A program made the translations under genes and the position numbers. The notes under the pieces were generated by a model. That model was not told the origin of the DNA and made no database searches. It saw only the letters and a list, made by a program, of their open reading frames with translations. A stretch of 64,000 bases of DNA from Bacteroides caecigallinarum. Its GTDB lineage: Bacteria > Bacteroidota > Bacteroidia > Bacteroidales > Bacteroidaceae. Where the stretch lies: NCBI RefSeq assembly GCF_021531075.1, contig NZ_JADYTJ010000009.1:1-64000 (forward strand). The letters run 5' to 3'. This document shows positions 25,608 through 34,688 of this stretch, in pieces (the stretch's first letter is position 1; each line of letters starts with the position of its first letter).

Positions 25608-26558
25608 ATGGACATATCAGTAGTAATACCTCTATATAACGAAGAAGAATCATTGCCGGAACTTCAGGCGTGGATAGAAAAAGTAATGCACGAGCATGGC
25701 TTCAGCTACGAAATAATCTTCGTCAACGATGGCAGCACAGACCATTCATGGAACGTGATAGAAGACCTAAGCAAGAAGCATGACAATATAAAAGGAATAA
25801 AATTCCGCCGCAACTACGGGAAGTCCCCTGCCCTGTTCTGCGGATTCGAAAAGGCAGAAGGAGATGTAGTCATAACAATGGATGCCGACTTACAGGACAG
25901 CCCTGATGAAATTCCGGAACTGTACAGAATGATTACAGAAGACGGATACGATCTGGTGTCGGGATGGAAACAGAAAAGATACGATCCTCTTTCGAAGACT
26001 ATTCCTACCAAGCTGTTTAATGCCACAGCAAGAAAAGTTTCAGGAATAAAGAATCTGCATGATTTCAACTGCGGACTGAAAGCATACCGTCGCGAAGTAA
26101 TAAAAAACATAGAAGTGTATGGCGAAATGCACCGCTACATACCATATCTGGCAAAGAATGCCGGTTTCAGCAAAATAGGCGAAAAAGTGGTTCATCATCA
26201 GGCACGCAAATATGGAAAGACAAAATTCGGTATAAACAGATTCGTAAACGGTTATCTTGACCTTATCACATTATGGTTCCTCTCTAAATTCGGAGTGAAA
26301 CCTATGCACATTTTCGGATTCCTTGGTTCCATTATGTTTTTCCTTGGATTTCTGGCACTGATAGCCGTTGGAGCAATGAAGATTTACAATATGCACGCAG
26401 GCAATCCGTACAGCCTGGTGACAGACAATCCTTATTTCTTCCTTGCACTGACAACAATGATACTAGGTACGCAACTGTTTCTGGCCGGATTCCTTGGCGA
26501 ACTCATTGCCCGAAACTCTACAGAGAGGAACAAATACCAAATAGAAAAAGAACTATAA
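25608..26558 (+). CDS. Glycosyltransferase family 2, polyprenyl-phosphate type
   Basis: A 316-residue enzyme of the GtrB/DPM1-like group. The cytoplasmic GT-A domain (about 1-230) carries SVVIPLYNEEESLPEL, FVNDGSTDHSW and the metal motif MDADLQDSP. Two C-terminal transmembrane helices (about 232-258 and 275-300) anchor it. Such enzymes load a sugar onto undecaprenyl phosphate for transfer on the far side of the membrane. It is in a probable operon with the DUF4199 gene before it and a lipoprotein gene 8 bases after it. Confidence 0.92.
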   Translation: MDISVVIPLYNEEESLPELQAWIEKVMHEHGFSYEIIFVNDGSTDHSWNVIEDLSKKHDNIKGIKFRRNYGKSPALFCGFEKAEGDVVITMDADLQDSPDEIPELYRMITEDGYDLVSGWKQKRYDPLSKTIPTKLFNATARKVSGIKNLHDFNCGLKAYRREVIKNIEVYGEMHRYIPYLAKNAGFSKIGEKVVHHQARKYGKTKFGINRFVNGYLDLITLWFLSKFGVKPMHIFGFLGSIMFFLGFLALIAVGAMKIYNMHAGNPYSLVTDNPYFFLALTTMILGTQLFLAGFLGELIARNSTERNKYQIEKEL

Positions 26559-26566
26559 CGTATACA

Positions 26567-27115
26567 ATGAAGAGACTACCCCTGATTTTCATAATATTCA
26601 CACTGGTCGCAACATTAATGCTTAACGGTTGCGAAGGTGAAGTATGTCCACCCAATGCAATGGCATATGCAAAATTCACCCTGGTGAGCCAACACGGAAC
26701 AGCTGTAGCACCCACAGTACCAACAAGCATCATAGGACAAATGACAGCCGATGTTACTGTATTCGACACTCTGGACAATGGTGAAATAGTAGAAAGAATA
26801 GTTGAAGACTCCATTATCAGCGACACACTGATAAATAAGGAAAGCAATATGAGCACATTCAAGGTTCCACTAAGCTATTCCGACGAAACTACATTCATCA
26901 TAAGCTACGATGGCGAACAGCAGGATTATATAACAATCAAGCACCGCAATATCCCATATTTCATGAGTGTAGATTGTGGCACTATGATGTTCCACGAAGC
27001 GACAGAAGTGACACACAGTTACGGGATAGACTCTGTAGTAATAGTAAATCCAAACATTGACAATTATGAGAAAGAAAACTTCAGGATATATTTTACAATT
27101 GCTGATACTCAGTAG
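26567..27115 (+). CDS. DUF6452 family lipoprotein
   Basis: A 182-residue lipoprotein with signal ending LVATLMLNGC (Cys22) followed by EGEVCPPN, the usual DUF6452 opening. The rest is beta-rich and polar with no catalytic motif. Its 3' end overlaps the start of the next gene by 50 bases in another frame, which implies coupled translation. DUF6452 and DUF6048 genes are typical neighbours in Bacteroidales; their role is unknown. Confidence 0.82.
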   Translation: MKRLPLIFIIFTLVATLMLNGCEGEVCPPNAMAYAKFTLVSQHGTAVAPTVPTSIIGQMTADVTVFDTLDNGEIVERIVEDSIISDTLINKESNMSTFKVPLSYSDETTFIISYDGEQQDYITIKHRNIPYFMSVDCGTMMFHEATEVTHSYGIDSVVIVNPNIDNYEKENFRIYFTIADTQ

Positions 27116-27773
27116 TCTGCTGATATGTCCGATGTATGCTTTCGCACAAGACAAGAAGGACAAGGAAAAAGAAAAGACAGAAAATGTAAAGCTGTATCAG
27201 GGAACCACCATTGGTGTAGAAATAGCAGGCCTTGGGAATTATGTGCTGGGCAGCGATATATTGAGCAGCGAAGTAATGTTGCAGGCAAACTTTCTGAACC
27301 GTTTCCTGCCTGTAGTTGAAGTAGGATACGGCAAAGTAAATACACTGAGTGATGCCACCGACATACATTACAAGACAGCCGCACCGTTCTTCAAAATAGG
27401 AGCCGACTATAACTTCTTCCACGACAAGCCTCATTTGCCGGGATTCCTGTTCGGAGGTATCAGGTATGGCTTTTCATCATTCACATATGATGTAGACGGT
27501 CCAGACATGACAGACACCAATTACGGAGGACAGATACACGTTCCATTCTCATACCACGGTGTAAATACTACTGCTCATTGGCTGGAGATAGTAGGCGGAA
27601 TGAAAGTAAAAATCTACAAAGGTTTCTGTATGGGTTGGAGCGTAAAATATAAAAAGCGTCTCAGCTACACCAAACATGCCAATACAGAACCTTGGTACAT
27701 ACCCGGCTATGGCGAGAATGCAGGAACAGGTTTCACCCTGTCATATCATCTGATGTACAATCTTCCATTTTAA
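27066..27773 (+). CDS. DUF6048 family outer-membrane protein
   Basis: A 235-residue exported protein. The start ATG at 27066 gives MRKKTSGYILQLLILSSLL and a signal peptide ending at MYAFAQ. After a charged DKKDKEKEKTE linker the protein alternates short amphipathic beta strands with aromatic ends and ends in a C-terminal LMYNLPF, typical of a beta barrel. A TTG nine bases earlier is also in frame but less likely. It starts inside the preceding DUF6452 gene. Confidence 0.8.
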   Translation: MRKKTSGYILQLLILSSLLICPMYAFAQDKKDKEKEKTENVKLYQGTTIGVEIAGLGNYVLGSDILSSEVMLQANFLNRFLPVVEVGYGKVNTLSDATDIHYKTAAPFFKIGADYNFFHDKPHLPGFLFGGIRYGFSSFTYDVDGPDMTDTNYGGQIHVPFSYHGVNTTAHWLEIVGGMKVKIYKGFCMGWSVKYKKRLSYTKHANTEPWYIPGYGENAGTGFTLSYHLMYNLPF

Positions 27774-27776
27774 CAT

Positions 27777-28343
27777 ATGAGTGTAATTGAAATTTGGCTG
27801 CTGGCCGTAAGCCTGGCCATCGACTGTTTTACCGTTTCAGTGGCAAGCGGTATTATTCTTCATAAAATAGAGTGGAAAATATTTCTGAAGATGGGCTTCT
27901 TCTTCGGACTGTTCCAGGCCATGATGCCGTTTTTGGGATGGGCAGGAGCAAAGAACTTCCATCACTATATAGAAGCATACGATCACTGGATAGCTTTCGG
28001 ACTGCTTACATTCCTTGGCATAAGGATGATAAAGGAATACTTCAGCGACGATGAGTCATGCAGTTTCGACCCACACAAACTGAAAGTCATACTCACACTG
28101 GCTGTAGCCACAAGTATTGATGCACTGGCTGTAGGCATATCATTCGCATTCACCGGATTCAAGACACTTGCTTCACTTGCACATCCGCTTATAGCCATCG
28201 GAGTTGCATCATTCGTAATCTCAATAATAGGAAGCCTTATCGGGGTTTTCTTCGGAAAGCGGTTTAACCTAAAGATGGAGATATTCGGAGGACTGGTACT
28301 TATAGGCATAGGAGTGAAAATTCTAATAGAACATTTATCATAA
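27777..28343 (+). CDS. mntP: Manganese efflux pump
   Basis: A 188-residue inner-membrane protein with six hydrophobic helices, the size of MntP (DUF204). The paired helices carry the conserved acidic residues in LAIDCFTVSVASG (about 14-26) and SIDALAVGISFAF (about 116-128), needed for Mn2+ export. It begins 3 bases after the DUF6048 stop codon, so it is translationally linked to that gene although the functions look unrelated. Confidence 0.93.
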   Translation: MSVIEIWLLAVSLAIDCFTVSVASGIILHKIEWKIFLKMGFFFGLFQAMMPFLGWAGAKNFHHYIEAYDHWIAFGLLTFLGIRMIKEYFSDDESCSFDPHKLKVILTLAVATSIDALAVGISFAFTGFKTLASLAHPLIAIGVASFVISIIGSLIGVFFGKRFNLKMEIFGGLVLIGIGVKILIEHLS

Positions 28344-28358
28344 AAAACATACAGAAAC

Positions 28359-29372
28359 ATGAACAATAAATCATTGAAGTGGCAGATACCATTCCTGATT
28401 CTGCTCATAGTAGGAACATTTTTCATTCTGAAAAAACAGCCACCTTTCCACACAGACCAGGGACTGGTGTTCGGCACAATGTACAAGATAACATATCAGC
28501 ATGCCGAAAACCTCAAACCGGAAATTGAGGCAGCCCTGAAAGAGGTGGACAATTCACTTTCGCCTTTCAACAAGAATTCGGTCATCACACGCATAAACAA
28601 TAATACCGACATGACTGCCGACAGTCTTCTGACCGACGTATTTATGCTTGCAAAAAGTATATCAGAAGAAACAGACGGAGCCTTCGACATAACAGTGGCG
28701 CCACTCGTCAATGCATGGGGGTTCGGATTCGACAGTTCCACAAACGTAAGCCGCGAGACTATAGACTCGCTACGCCAGTTTGTTGGTTTCGATAAGATAT
28801 CTCTCAAGGACGGGGAAATAATAAAGCAGGACAGCAGAACCATGCTTGACTGTAGCGCAATAGCCAAAGGCTACGGAGTGGACCACGTGGCACGACTTCT
28901 TGACAGCAAGGGAGTGGAAAACTATATGATAGACATAGGTGGCGAGCTTGTACTGAAAGGCAAAAATCCAAGAATGAATCCGTGGCGCATAGGAATAAAC
29001 AAGCCTATAGACGATTCTCTTTCAGTAAATCAGGAATTGCAGACTGTAATGGAAATCACAAATGCCGGACTTGCCACATCGGGCAATTACCGCAACTTTT
29101 ATTACAAGGACGGCAAGAAATATGCACATACCATAAATCCGCGTACAGGATATCCTGTGCAGCACAACATACTGTCGTCTACGGTAGTGGCAAAAAACTG
29201 TGCTACAGCCGATGCTTATGCCACTGCTTTTATGGTTTTAGGACTTGACTCTGCTGTTGCCATCTGCAATGCTCACCCAGAGATTGATGCTTATTTTATT
29301 TATTCTGACGAAAACGATTCAACCAAAGTGTTCTACACAAAAGGGATGAAAAGATTCATCAGAAACAAATAA
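28359..29372 (+). CDS. apbE: FAD:protein FMN transferase
   Basis: A 337-residue periplasmic flavin transferase that attaches FMN covalently to Thr in targets such as NQR and RNF subunits. An N-terminal hydrophobic segment (about 9-24) anchors or exports it. Signatures: FDITVAPLVNAWGFG, CSAIAKGYGVDHVA, IDIGGELVLKGKNP, and HTINPRTGYPV with the metal-binding C-terminal ATADAYATAFMVLG. It ends the gene run that begins at 25047. A palindrome array follows its stop codon. Confidence 0.93.
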   Translation: MNNKSLKWQIPFLILLIVGTFFILKKQPPFHTDQGLVFGTMYKITYQHAENLKPEIEAALKEVDNSLSPFNKNSVITRINNNTDMTADSLLTDVFMLAKSISEETDGAFDITVAPLVNAWGFGFDSSTNVSRETIDSLRQFVGFDKISLKDGEIIKQDSRTMLDCSAIAKGYGVDHVARLLDSKGVENYMIDIGGELVLKGKNPRMNPWRIGINKPIDDSLSVNQELQTVMEITNAGLATSGNYRNFYYKDGKKYAHTINPRTGYPVQHNILSSTVVAKNCATADAYATAFMVLGLDSAVAICNAHPEIDAYFIYSDENDSTKVFYTKGMKRFIRNK

Positions 29373-29396
29373 ATCGTGAAAACAGAACATTTTTAT

Positions 29397-29488
29397 CGTC
29401 ACACGTACGTGTCACTATAGTTACACGAGGGTGTGACTTAAGTCACACGAACGTGTTACGAGCGTTACACAAACGTGTTACGGTAATT
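29397..29488 (+). repeat. Palindrome array family A, copy 1 (four units, 22-bp period)
   Basis: Four 18-bp quasi-palindromes of form GTNACACNNNNGTGTNAC separated by 4-base spacers: GTCACACGTACGTGTCAC, GTTACACGAGGGTGTGAC, GTCACACGAACGTGTTAC and GTTACACAAACGTGTTAC. The array ends with GGTAATT. A second array of the same length lies at 49482-49573. It starts 24 bases after the apbE stop codon and has no T tract. Confidence 0.92.
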
Positions 29489-29608
29489 CAGCACAAGTAT
29501 TTTTGACTATAACTGAATTTGCCTTACACTTTTATTGGTTTATTATTAAAGCTTTCCAGATAAACAATAGCCTGTTTCTTTTATTTTGTAGTCTAAAACA
29601 CGTTCTAT

Positions 29609-29639
29609 TTTGTTATATATTACATAATTAGTATTTTTG
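29609..29639 (+). promoter_or_regulatory. Promoter of the phospholipase D-like gene
   Basis: TTTG (29609-29612), 19 bases, TATTTTTG (29632-29639); an exact Bacteroides promoter 26 bases before the ATG. Confidence 0.75.
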
Positions 29640-29665
29640 TACCTTCCATATAGAATACAGAAAAT

Positions 29666-30946
29666 ATGAGGTTTAAATACTTTATTATATTTATCATATC
29701 ATTCCTCTTTTACAGAGGCGTAAATATTTACGCCCAAACCAGCAATGAATATTACCATGAAGAATATTTACCTTCTGACTCCATCTTTGCTAATTATCTT
29801 AAATCAAGAAATATTCCGATATACAACAACAATGAAATAGAGCTATTACCCAACGGAAGAATCAAATTTGAAAGTTTGTTCGAGGCTATCAGAAAAGCAC
29901 AAAAGCATATTCACCTGGAGTATTTCAATTTCAGAAGCGATTCTATAGCCAAAGAAATTTTCACTTTATTAGCAGAGAAAGCTAAAGAAGGGGTAAAAGT
30001 CAGAGCCATGTTCGATGATTTCGGAAACCTGTCAAATAACAGGCCCCTCCGCAAGGAGCATCTCAAGATGCTGAATGACAGAGGGATAGAAATCATAAGA
30101 TTTGACCCGATGAAATTTCCATACATAAATCATGCATTCAGCAGAGACCATCAGAAAATAGTTATAATAGACGGAAAGACAGGTTTTACAGGTGGTATGA
30201 ATATTGCCGACTACTATATAAACGGGCTACCGGAAATAGGTCCGTGGAGAGATATGCATATATGTATAGAAGGTCCGGCTGTAACCGGTTTGCAAAAGGC
30301 GTTCCTATATGTGTGGAATCAAGAGACCAAACAAAACATAGACGGAGACACTTATTTCCCTTACGGAAAAGATTCTACTTATACTCCAAAACAGCTTGGC
30401 AAACAGGTGGCTATAGTGCAAAGAGTCCCACACAAATCGCCTGATGCGGTAAGAAGAGCTTATATAGAGGCTATGGATGCAGCAGAGCATCATATTCGTA
30501 TAGTTACGCCATACTTCACTCCCACAAGGAGTGTAAGGAAAGCAATATACAGAGCACTTAAAAGAGGTATCAAAGTAGAAATTATGCTTTCTGAAAAATG
30601 CGATATATCATTCACTCCTGACGGTGGTTTTTATTATGCCAATAAATTCAGAAAAGCAGGAGCACATATATACCTGTACAAAGGCGGATTTCACCATACA
30701 AAAGTTATGACTGTAGACGACAGGTTCTGTACTGTAGGAAGTACAAACCTAAACAGCAGAAGCCTGAAATATGATTATGAAATAAATGCATTTATTTTAG
30801 ACTTGGGAACCACATACGAACTGGACAAAATATACAATAAGGATAAGGCAGACAGCGAAAGGATGACAAAAGAATACTACAGAAAAAGAGGAGTCTGGAG
30901 AAACTTTGTAGGGTGGTTCGCACATCTTTTGACACCAGTCATTTAA
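29666..30946 (+). CDS. Phospholipase D-family protein, cardiolipin synthase-like
   Basis: A 426-residue protein with two HKD catalytic motifs: HQKIVIIDGKTGFTGG near residue 162 and HHTKVMTVDDRFCTVGSTN near 343. An N-terminal segment (about 4-22) ends in IYAQ and looks like a cleavable signal or a single anchor, not the two helices of typical ClsA. Both HKD sites are intact, so it should join or cleave phosphatidyl groups; cardiolipin synthase is the closest annotation. It may act on the periplasmic side. It is monocistronic with its own promoter. Confidence 0.85.
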   Translation: MRFKYFIIFIISFLFYRGVNIYAQTSNEYYHEEYLPSDSIFANYLKSRNIPIYNNNEIELLPNGRIKFESLFEAIRKAQKHIHLEYFNFRSDSIAKEIFTLLAEKAKEGVKVRAMFDDFGNLSNNRPLRKEHLKMLNDRGIEIIRFDPMKFPYINHAFSRDHQKIVIIDGKTGFTGGMNIADYYINGLPEIGPWRDMHICIEGPAVTGLQKAFLYVWNQETKQNIDGDTYFPYGKDSTYTPKQLGKQVAIVQRVPHKSPDAVRRAYIEAMDAAEHHIRIVTPYFTPTRSVRKAIYRALKRGIKVEIMLSEKCDISFTPDGGFYYANKFRKAGAHIYLYKGGFHHTKVMTVDDRFCTVGSTNLNSRSLKYDYEINAFILDLGTTYELDKIYNKDKADSERMTKEYYRKRGVWRNFVGWFAHLLTPVI

Positions 30947-31066
30947 TAACACTATAGCTTGCTGACCATATTACAAGCAAAATAAAAAACTTTGTGTACG
31001 TTTATGTCCGTTTTTTTTTCTAAATTTGTCTCCATTGTAAACAATACATACAAATATAGAATAAAA

Positions 31067-32020
31067 ATGAGCGTAATAGATTTGATAAATGCCGAGAAAA
31101 CCACTGCATTCTCATTCGAAATTCTTCCTCCGCTGAAAGGTGCAGGAATAGACAAACTGATGTCAGATATTGAAACCCTTCTTCCATATAACCCTAAATA
31201 CATTAACATCACTACACACCGTAGTGAGTACGTATATATGCCTGAACCGAATGGTATGTATTGTCGTAAACTTACAAGAAGACGCCCGGGTACTGTAGCT
31301 GTAGCTGCTGCAATTAAAGCCAAATATGGAGTGACTGTAGTACCTCACATGCTGTGTAGCGGATATACACCAGAAGAAACAGAATATACACTGATAGACC
31401 TTCAATTTCTAGGTATAACAGACCTGCTGGTTCTAAGGGGCGACAAGGCACCTCACCAAAAAAGTTTCACTCCGGAAAATGGAGGACACGCACATGCCAT
31501 CGACCTTCAGCACCAGATAAACAAATACAATCAAGGATTCTTCTTCGATGGTAAGGAAATGGATAAACTTCCGCCGCAATTCTGCTATGGTGTGGCATGT
31601 TATCCGGAAAAACATGAGGAATCGCCAAACGCTGAAAGAGATTTATACTGGCTCAAACAAAAAGTTGAGGCAGGAGCGCAATATGCCGTTACACAAATGT
31701 TTTTCGATAATGAAAAATACTTTGATTTTGTCGACAAAGCACGCAAAGAAGGAATAAACATACCGATAATACCCGGTATCAAACCATTGAAAAAGCTAAA
31801 CCAGCTGAACGTCCTGCCAAGAACATTCAAAATAGACCTTCCTGAGACATTGGCTTCGGAAGTAAGAAAATGCAAAACAGATGAAGAAGTTGCAAGCCTT
31901 GGATGTGAATGGACTATTAACCAATGTAAGGAATTAATGTCGCATGGTGTTCCTAGCATACACTTCTATTCGGTAGGAGCAGTAGATTCGATTGCCAAAA
32001 TAGCAAAAGCTATTTACTAA
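31067..32020 (+). CDS. metF: Methylenetetrahydrofolate reductase
   Basis: A 317-residue TIM-barrel flavoenzyme that reduces 5,10-methylene-THF to 5-methyl-THF for methionine synthesis. Signatures: FSFEILPPLKGAG with the catalytic Glu near residue 19, the LRGD segment LLVLRGDKAP, and QMFFDNEKYFDFV. The ATG at 31067 matches the family start and follows a -7-like box TAAATTTG at 31021-31028; an earlier in-frame start would lie upstream of that box. It is followed after 14 bases by holB. Confidence 0.95.
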   Translation: MSVIDLINAEKTTAFSFEILPPLKGAGIDKLMSDIETLLPYNPKYINITTHRSEYVYMPEPNGMYCRKLTRRRPGTVAVAAAIKAKYGVTVVPHMLCSGYTPEETEYTLIDLQFLGITDLLVLRGDKAPHQKSFTPENGGHAHAIDLQHQINKYNQGFFFDGKEMDKLPPQFCYGVACYPEKHEESPNAERDLYWLKQKVEAGAQYAVTQMFFDNEKYFDFVDKARKEGINIPIIPGIKPLKKLNQLNVLPRTFKIDLPETLASEVRKCKTDEEVASLGCEWTINQCKELMSHGVPSIHFYSVGAVDSIAKIAKAIY

Positions 32021-32034
32021 TATAAAAACAAAAA

Positions 32035-33189
32035 ATGAATAGCATACATACAATAACCAAAGGAGGATTTGCCTCTGTAATAGGGCAACAGGAAGCCGCA
32101 AGTATGGTAACACAGGCCATGCGTGCCGGAAGATTGCCGCATGCCATCATGGTTTGCGGACCATCCGGATGCGGGAAACTCTCTTTTGCCTTAGCTCTGG
32201 CCAAATATGTATGCTGTACAAATCCTTCTGAAAGCGATTCTTGTGGAGAGTGTATCTCATGCCGTCTGATAGATAAACAGGAACACCCGGACATTCATTT
32301 CGTATTTCCTGTAATAAGAAAAAAAGACGGATCAGCAGTAGTATCCGACGACTGGATTAGCGAATGGAGACAAAGGTTAAGACAGTCACCGTATTTCTCA
32401 CTTGCTGATTGGTGCAGAGAAATGGGCGACCCCAATAAACAGCCACTTATATATACTTCCGAAAGCAATGAAATACAACGTAAGCTTTCACTTAAATCTG
32501 CAATGGGGGGATATAAGGTAGCAATAATCTGGCTACCAGAGAAGATGAACGCCGAGTGTGCAAATAAATTACTGAAGCTGGTAGAAGAACCTCCGGAAAA
32601 GACTCTGTTCATCATGGTGAGCGAGGAACCCGAATACGTATTACCTACACTGGCGGGAAGAACGCAAAGAGTTAATCTTATTCCAATAGAGCAAGATATC
32701 TTAAAAGACTATCTTATTGAAAAATTCGGACTCACAGAAACCGAAGCAAAAGATATAGCCAGATTATCGGAAGGAAGCGTATTACAGGCTATTCAAAACA
32801 TAAGCCTAAGCGATGAAGAGAAAGCATGCTTTGACAGTTTCACCACACTAATGCGCCAGGCTTGGCGTCGCGACATACGTTCACTTAAAGACTGGAGTGA
32901 ACAAATGGCATCGTGGGGAAGAGAAAGGCATAAAATATTTCTCAGGTATGCAGCTAGAATGAACCGTGAGAACTTCATGGCAAATTTCAGAACTCCTGAC
33001 ATAAATTACATGAACAGCGAGGAAGCCGCTTTCGCGGTACGTTTCGCACCATTTATTAACGAACGGAATGTTTATGGAATAGAAGAATTAATCGAAGAAG
33101 CCATAACACACATAGAACAAAACGTAAATCCCAAAATGGTATTCTTCGATCTGGCAGTAAGAATGATAGTCTTAATAAAAAACAGATAA
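32035..33189 (+). CDS. holB: DNA polymerase III subunit delta prime
   Basis: A 384-residue clamp-loader subunit. It has GPSGCGKLS at 42-50 (a P-loop like that of gamma/tau), a zinc module with cysteines 60/61, 70, 73 and 76, and the sensor-like segment NKLLKLVEEPPEKTLFIMVS. The region from about 230 on is helical as in the collar domain. Placement between metF and ricT is the usual Bacteroides order, so this is the chromosomal holB. Together with other loader subunits (not here) it loads the beta clamp. Confidence 0.92.
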   Translation: MNSIHTITKGGFASVIGQQEAASMVTQAMRAGRLPHAIMVCGPSGCGKLSFALALAKYVCCTNPSESDSCGECISCRLIDKQEHPDIHFVFPVIRKKDGSAVVSDDWISEWRQRLRQSPYFSLADWCREMGDPNKQPLIYTSESNEIQRKLSLKSAMGGYKVAIIWLPEKMNAECANKLLKLVEEPPEKTLFIMVSEEPEYVLPTLAGRTQRVNLIPIEQDILKDYLIEKFGLTETEAKDIARLSEGSVLQAIQNISLSDEEKACFDSFTTLMRQAWRRDIRSLKDWSEQMASWGRERHKIFLRYAARMNRENFMANFRTPDINYMNSEEAAFAVRFAPFINERNVYGIEELIEEAITHIEQNVNPKMVFFDLAVRMIVLIKNR

Positions 33190-33228
33190 TATAAACCGTA
33201 TTTTTTACGGTACTTAAATATATATCAT

Positions 33229-34608
33229 ATGAACAACGAATATAAATTGAAAAATGGTAGCGGTTGTCTAGCTTGCACAGGCTGTGGACGACAAGACAAC
33301 AAGCTGAATACATACGACTGGATGGCGGATATCCCCGGAAATTCAGAAGAGCAAGATATGGTGGAAGTTCAATTCAAGAACACCAGAAAGGGATATTATA
33401 AAAACAGTAATCGTCTTCCACTTATGAAAGGCGATATAGTAGCTGTAGAAGCAAGTCCTGGACACGATATAGGAACAGTTACACTTACCGGACGTCTTGT
33501 TCCTTTGCAAATGAAAAAGGCAAACATTCGTCAGGATGTAGAAATTAAAAGGGTTTATCGCAAAGCTAAACCTGTGGACATGGAAAAATACGAAGAAGCA
33601 AAGTCGCGCGAACATCAAACCATGATACGTTCAAGAAAGATAGCAGAAGACCTTGGACTGAAAATGAAAATAGGTGACGTGGAATATCAGGGCGACGGAA
33701 ATAAAGCTATTTTCTACTATATAGCAGATGAACGTGTGGACTTCAGACAGCTAATAAAAGTGTTGGCTGACGCTTTCAAAGTTCGAATTGAGATGAAACA
33801 GATTGGTGCACGTCAGGAAGCAGGAAGAATAGGTGGTATCGGACCGTGTGGAAGAGAATTGTGTTGTGCCACATGGATGACAAGTTTTATCTCCGTTTCT
33901 ACCAGTGCAGCCAGATATCAGGACATTTCACTAAATCCTCAAAAGCTTGCAGGACAATGTGCCAAGCTAAAATGCTGCCTGAACTACGAAGTAGACGCAT
34001 ACGTGGAATGCCAGAAAAGACTTCCAAGCAAAGAAATTGAATTGGAAACAATCGATTCTACATACTACTATTTCAAAGCTGATATTTTAGCAGGAACTAT
34101 AACTTATAGCACTGATAAAAGTTTTCTTGCCAACGAATGTACCATCAGTGCCCGCAGAGCATTTGAGGTTATAAACATGAATCGTCGTGGCGAAAAACCT
34201 GAAAAACTGGAAAGTAGCGAGAATGCAAAGGAAGAACGTAAATCAAAAGACTTGCTGGAACAGGAAAGCTTGACAAGATTTGACAAGAACAAAAACTCCA
34301 AAAATAAAAAGAAGAAAAATAAAGGAGCACCAAACAACTTACCTTCAGAAACTGAACAAGCATCTGTAGAAAAGCCTGTAGCAGAAAAGAATCAAAACAA
34401 AGGACAAAAGCCACAGGAAAAAGTTAAAGAAAATAATGATTCTGAAAAGCAAACAGACAACAGACCTAGAAACCAACGAAACAAAAATAGAGGAAATAAT
34501 CCTAACAGAAGACAAAATAACGGAAATCAAGGCGAACAAAAACCGAAAACAAACAATCAGCAACAGCAGCCGGAAGGCAAAGTCAATACTGATAATATGC
34601 CACAATAA
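33229..34608 (+). CDS. ricT: RicT/PSP1-domain iron-sulfur protein with a basic tail
   Basis: A 459-residue protein. The PSP1 domain (about 60-285) contains GIGPCGRELCCATW near 205 and KLKCCLNYE near 246, cysteines that bind Fe-S clusters in the Bacillus Ric complex. An N-terminal CLACTGCG adds a further cysteine pair. Residues about 320-459 are low-complexity, rich in Lys, Asn, Gln and Glu, and probably disordered; this tail is much longer than in Firmicutes. In B. subtilis RicT with RicA and RicF modulates RNase Y processing; the role in Bacteroidetes is unproven. It lies 39 bases after holB. Confidence 0.88.
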   Translation: MNNEYKLKNGSGCLACTGCGRQDNKLNTYDWMADIPGNSEEQDMVEVQFKNTRKGYYKNSNRLPLMKGDIVAVEASPGHDIGTVTLTGRLVPLQMKKANIRQDVEIKRVYRKAKPVDMEKYEEAKSREHQTMIRSRKIAEDLGLKMKIGDVEYQGDGNKAIFYYIADERVDFRQLIKVLADAFKVRIEMKQIGARQEAGRIGGIGPCGRELCCATWMTSFISVSTSAARYQDISLNPQKLAGQCAKLKCCLNYEVDAYVECQKRLPSKEIELETIDSTYYYFKADILAGTITYSTDKSFLANECTISARRAFEVINMNRRGEKPEKLESSENAKEERKSKDLLEQESLTRFDKNKNSKNKKKKNKGAPNNLPSETEQASVEKPVAEKNQNKGQKPQEKVKENNDSEKQTDNRPRNQRNKNRGNNPNRRQNNGNQGEQKPKTNNQQQQPEGKVNTDNMPQ

Positions 34609-34622
34609 AACAAACATATAAA

Positions 34623-34660
34623 ACAGGCAGAGGAAAACCCTCTGCCTGTATATCTATATA
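34623..34660 (+). terminator. Hairpin between ricT and gldH
   Basis: Perfect 11-base arms ACAGGCAGAGG (34623-34633) and CCTCTGCCTGT (34639-34649) with a 5-base loop, followed by ATATCTATATATT. The tail is weak in T, so it may attenuate instead of fully terminating before gldH. Confidence 0.65.
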
Positions 34661-34688
34661 TTAAAGAATCCAACACAAATATCCCAAT

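Larger units (their letters stand above)
29373..29665. other. Intergenic region with a palindrome array and a promoter
   Basis: Holds the 92-bp palindrome array at 29397-29488 and the promoter at 29609-29639. Between them I see only AT-rich DNA without a coding frame. Confidence 0.6.

Noticed and set aside
29397-29488. CRISPR array
   Set aside because: Units are 18-bp palindromes with 4-base spacers; there are no unique 30-base spacers and no cas genes in the window.
30955-30985. Hairpin GCTTG...CAAGC after the phospholipase D-like gene as terminator
   Set aside because: The stem is only 5 bp and is followed by A residues, not T, on the plus strand.
30992-31066. N-terminal extension of metF
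   Set aside because: It precedes the likely -7 box at 31021 and has no similarity to the metF start; MSVIDLINAEK is the natural N-terminus.
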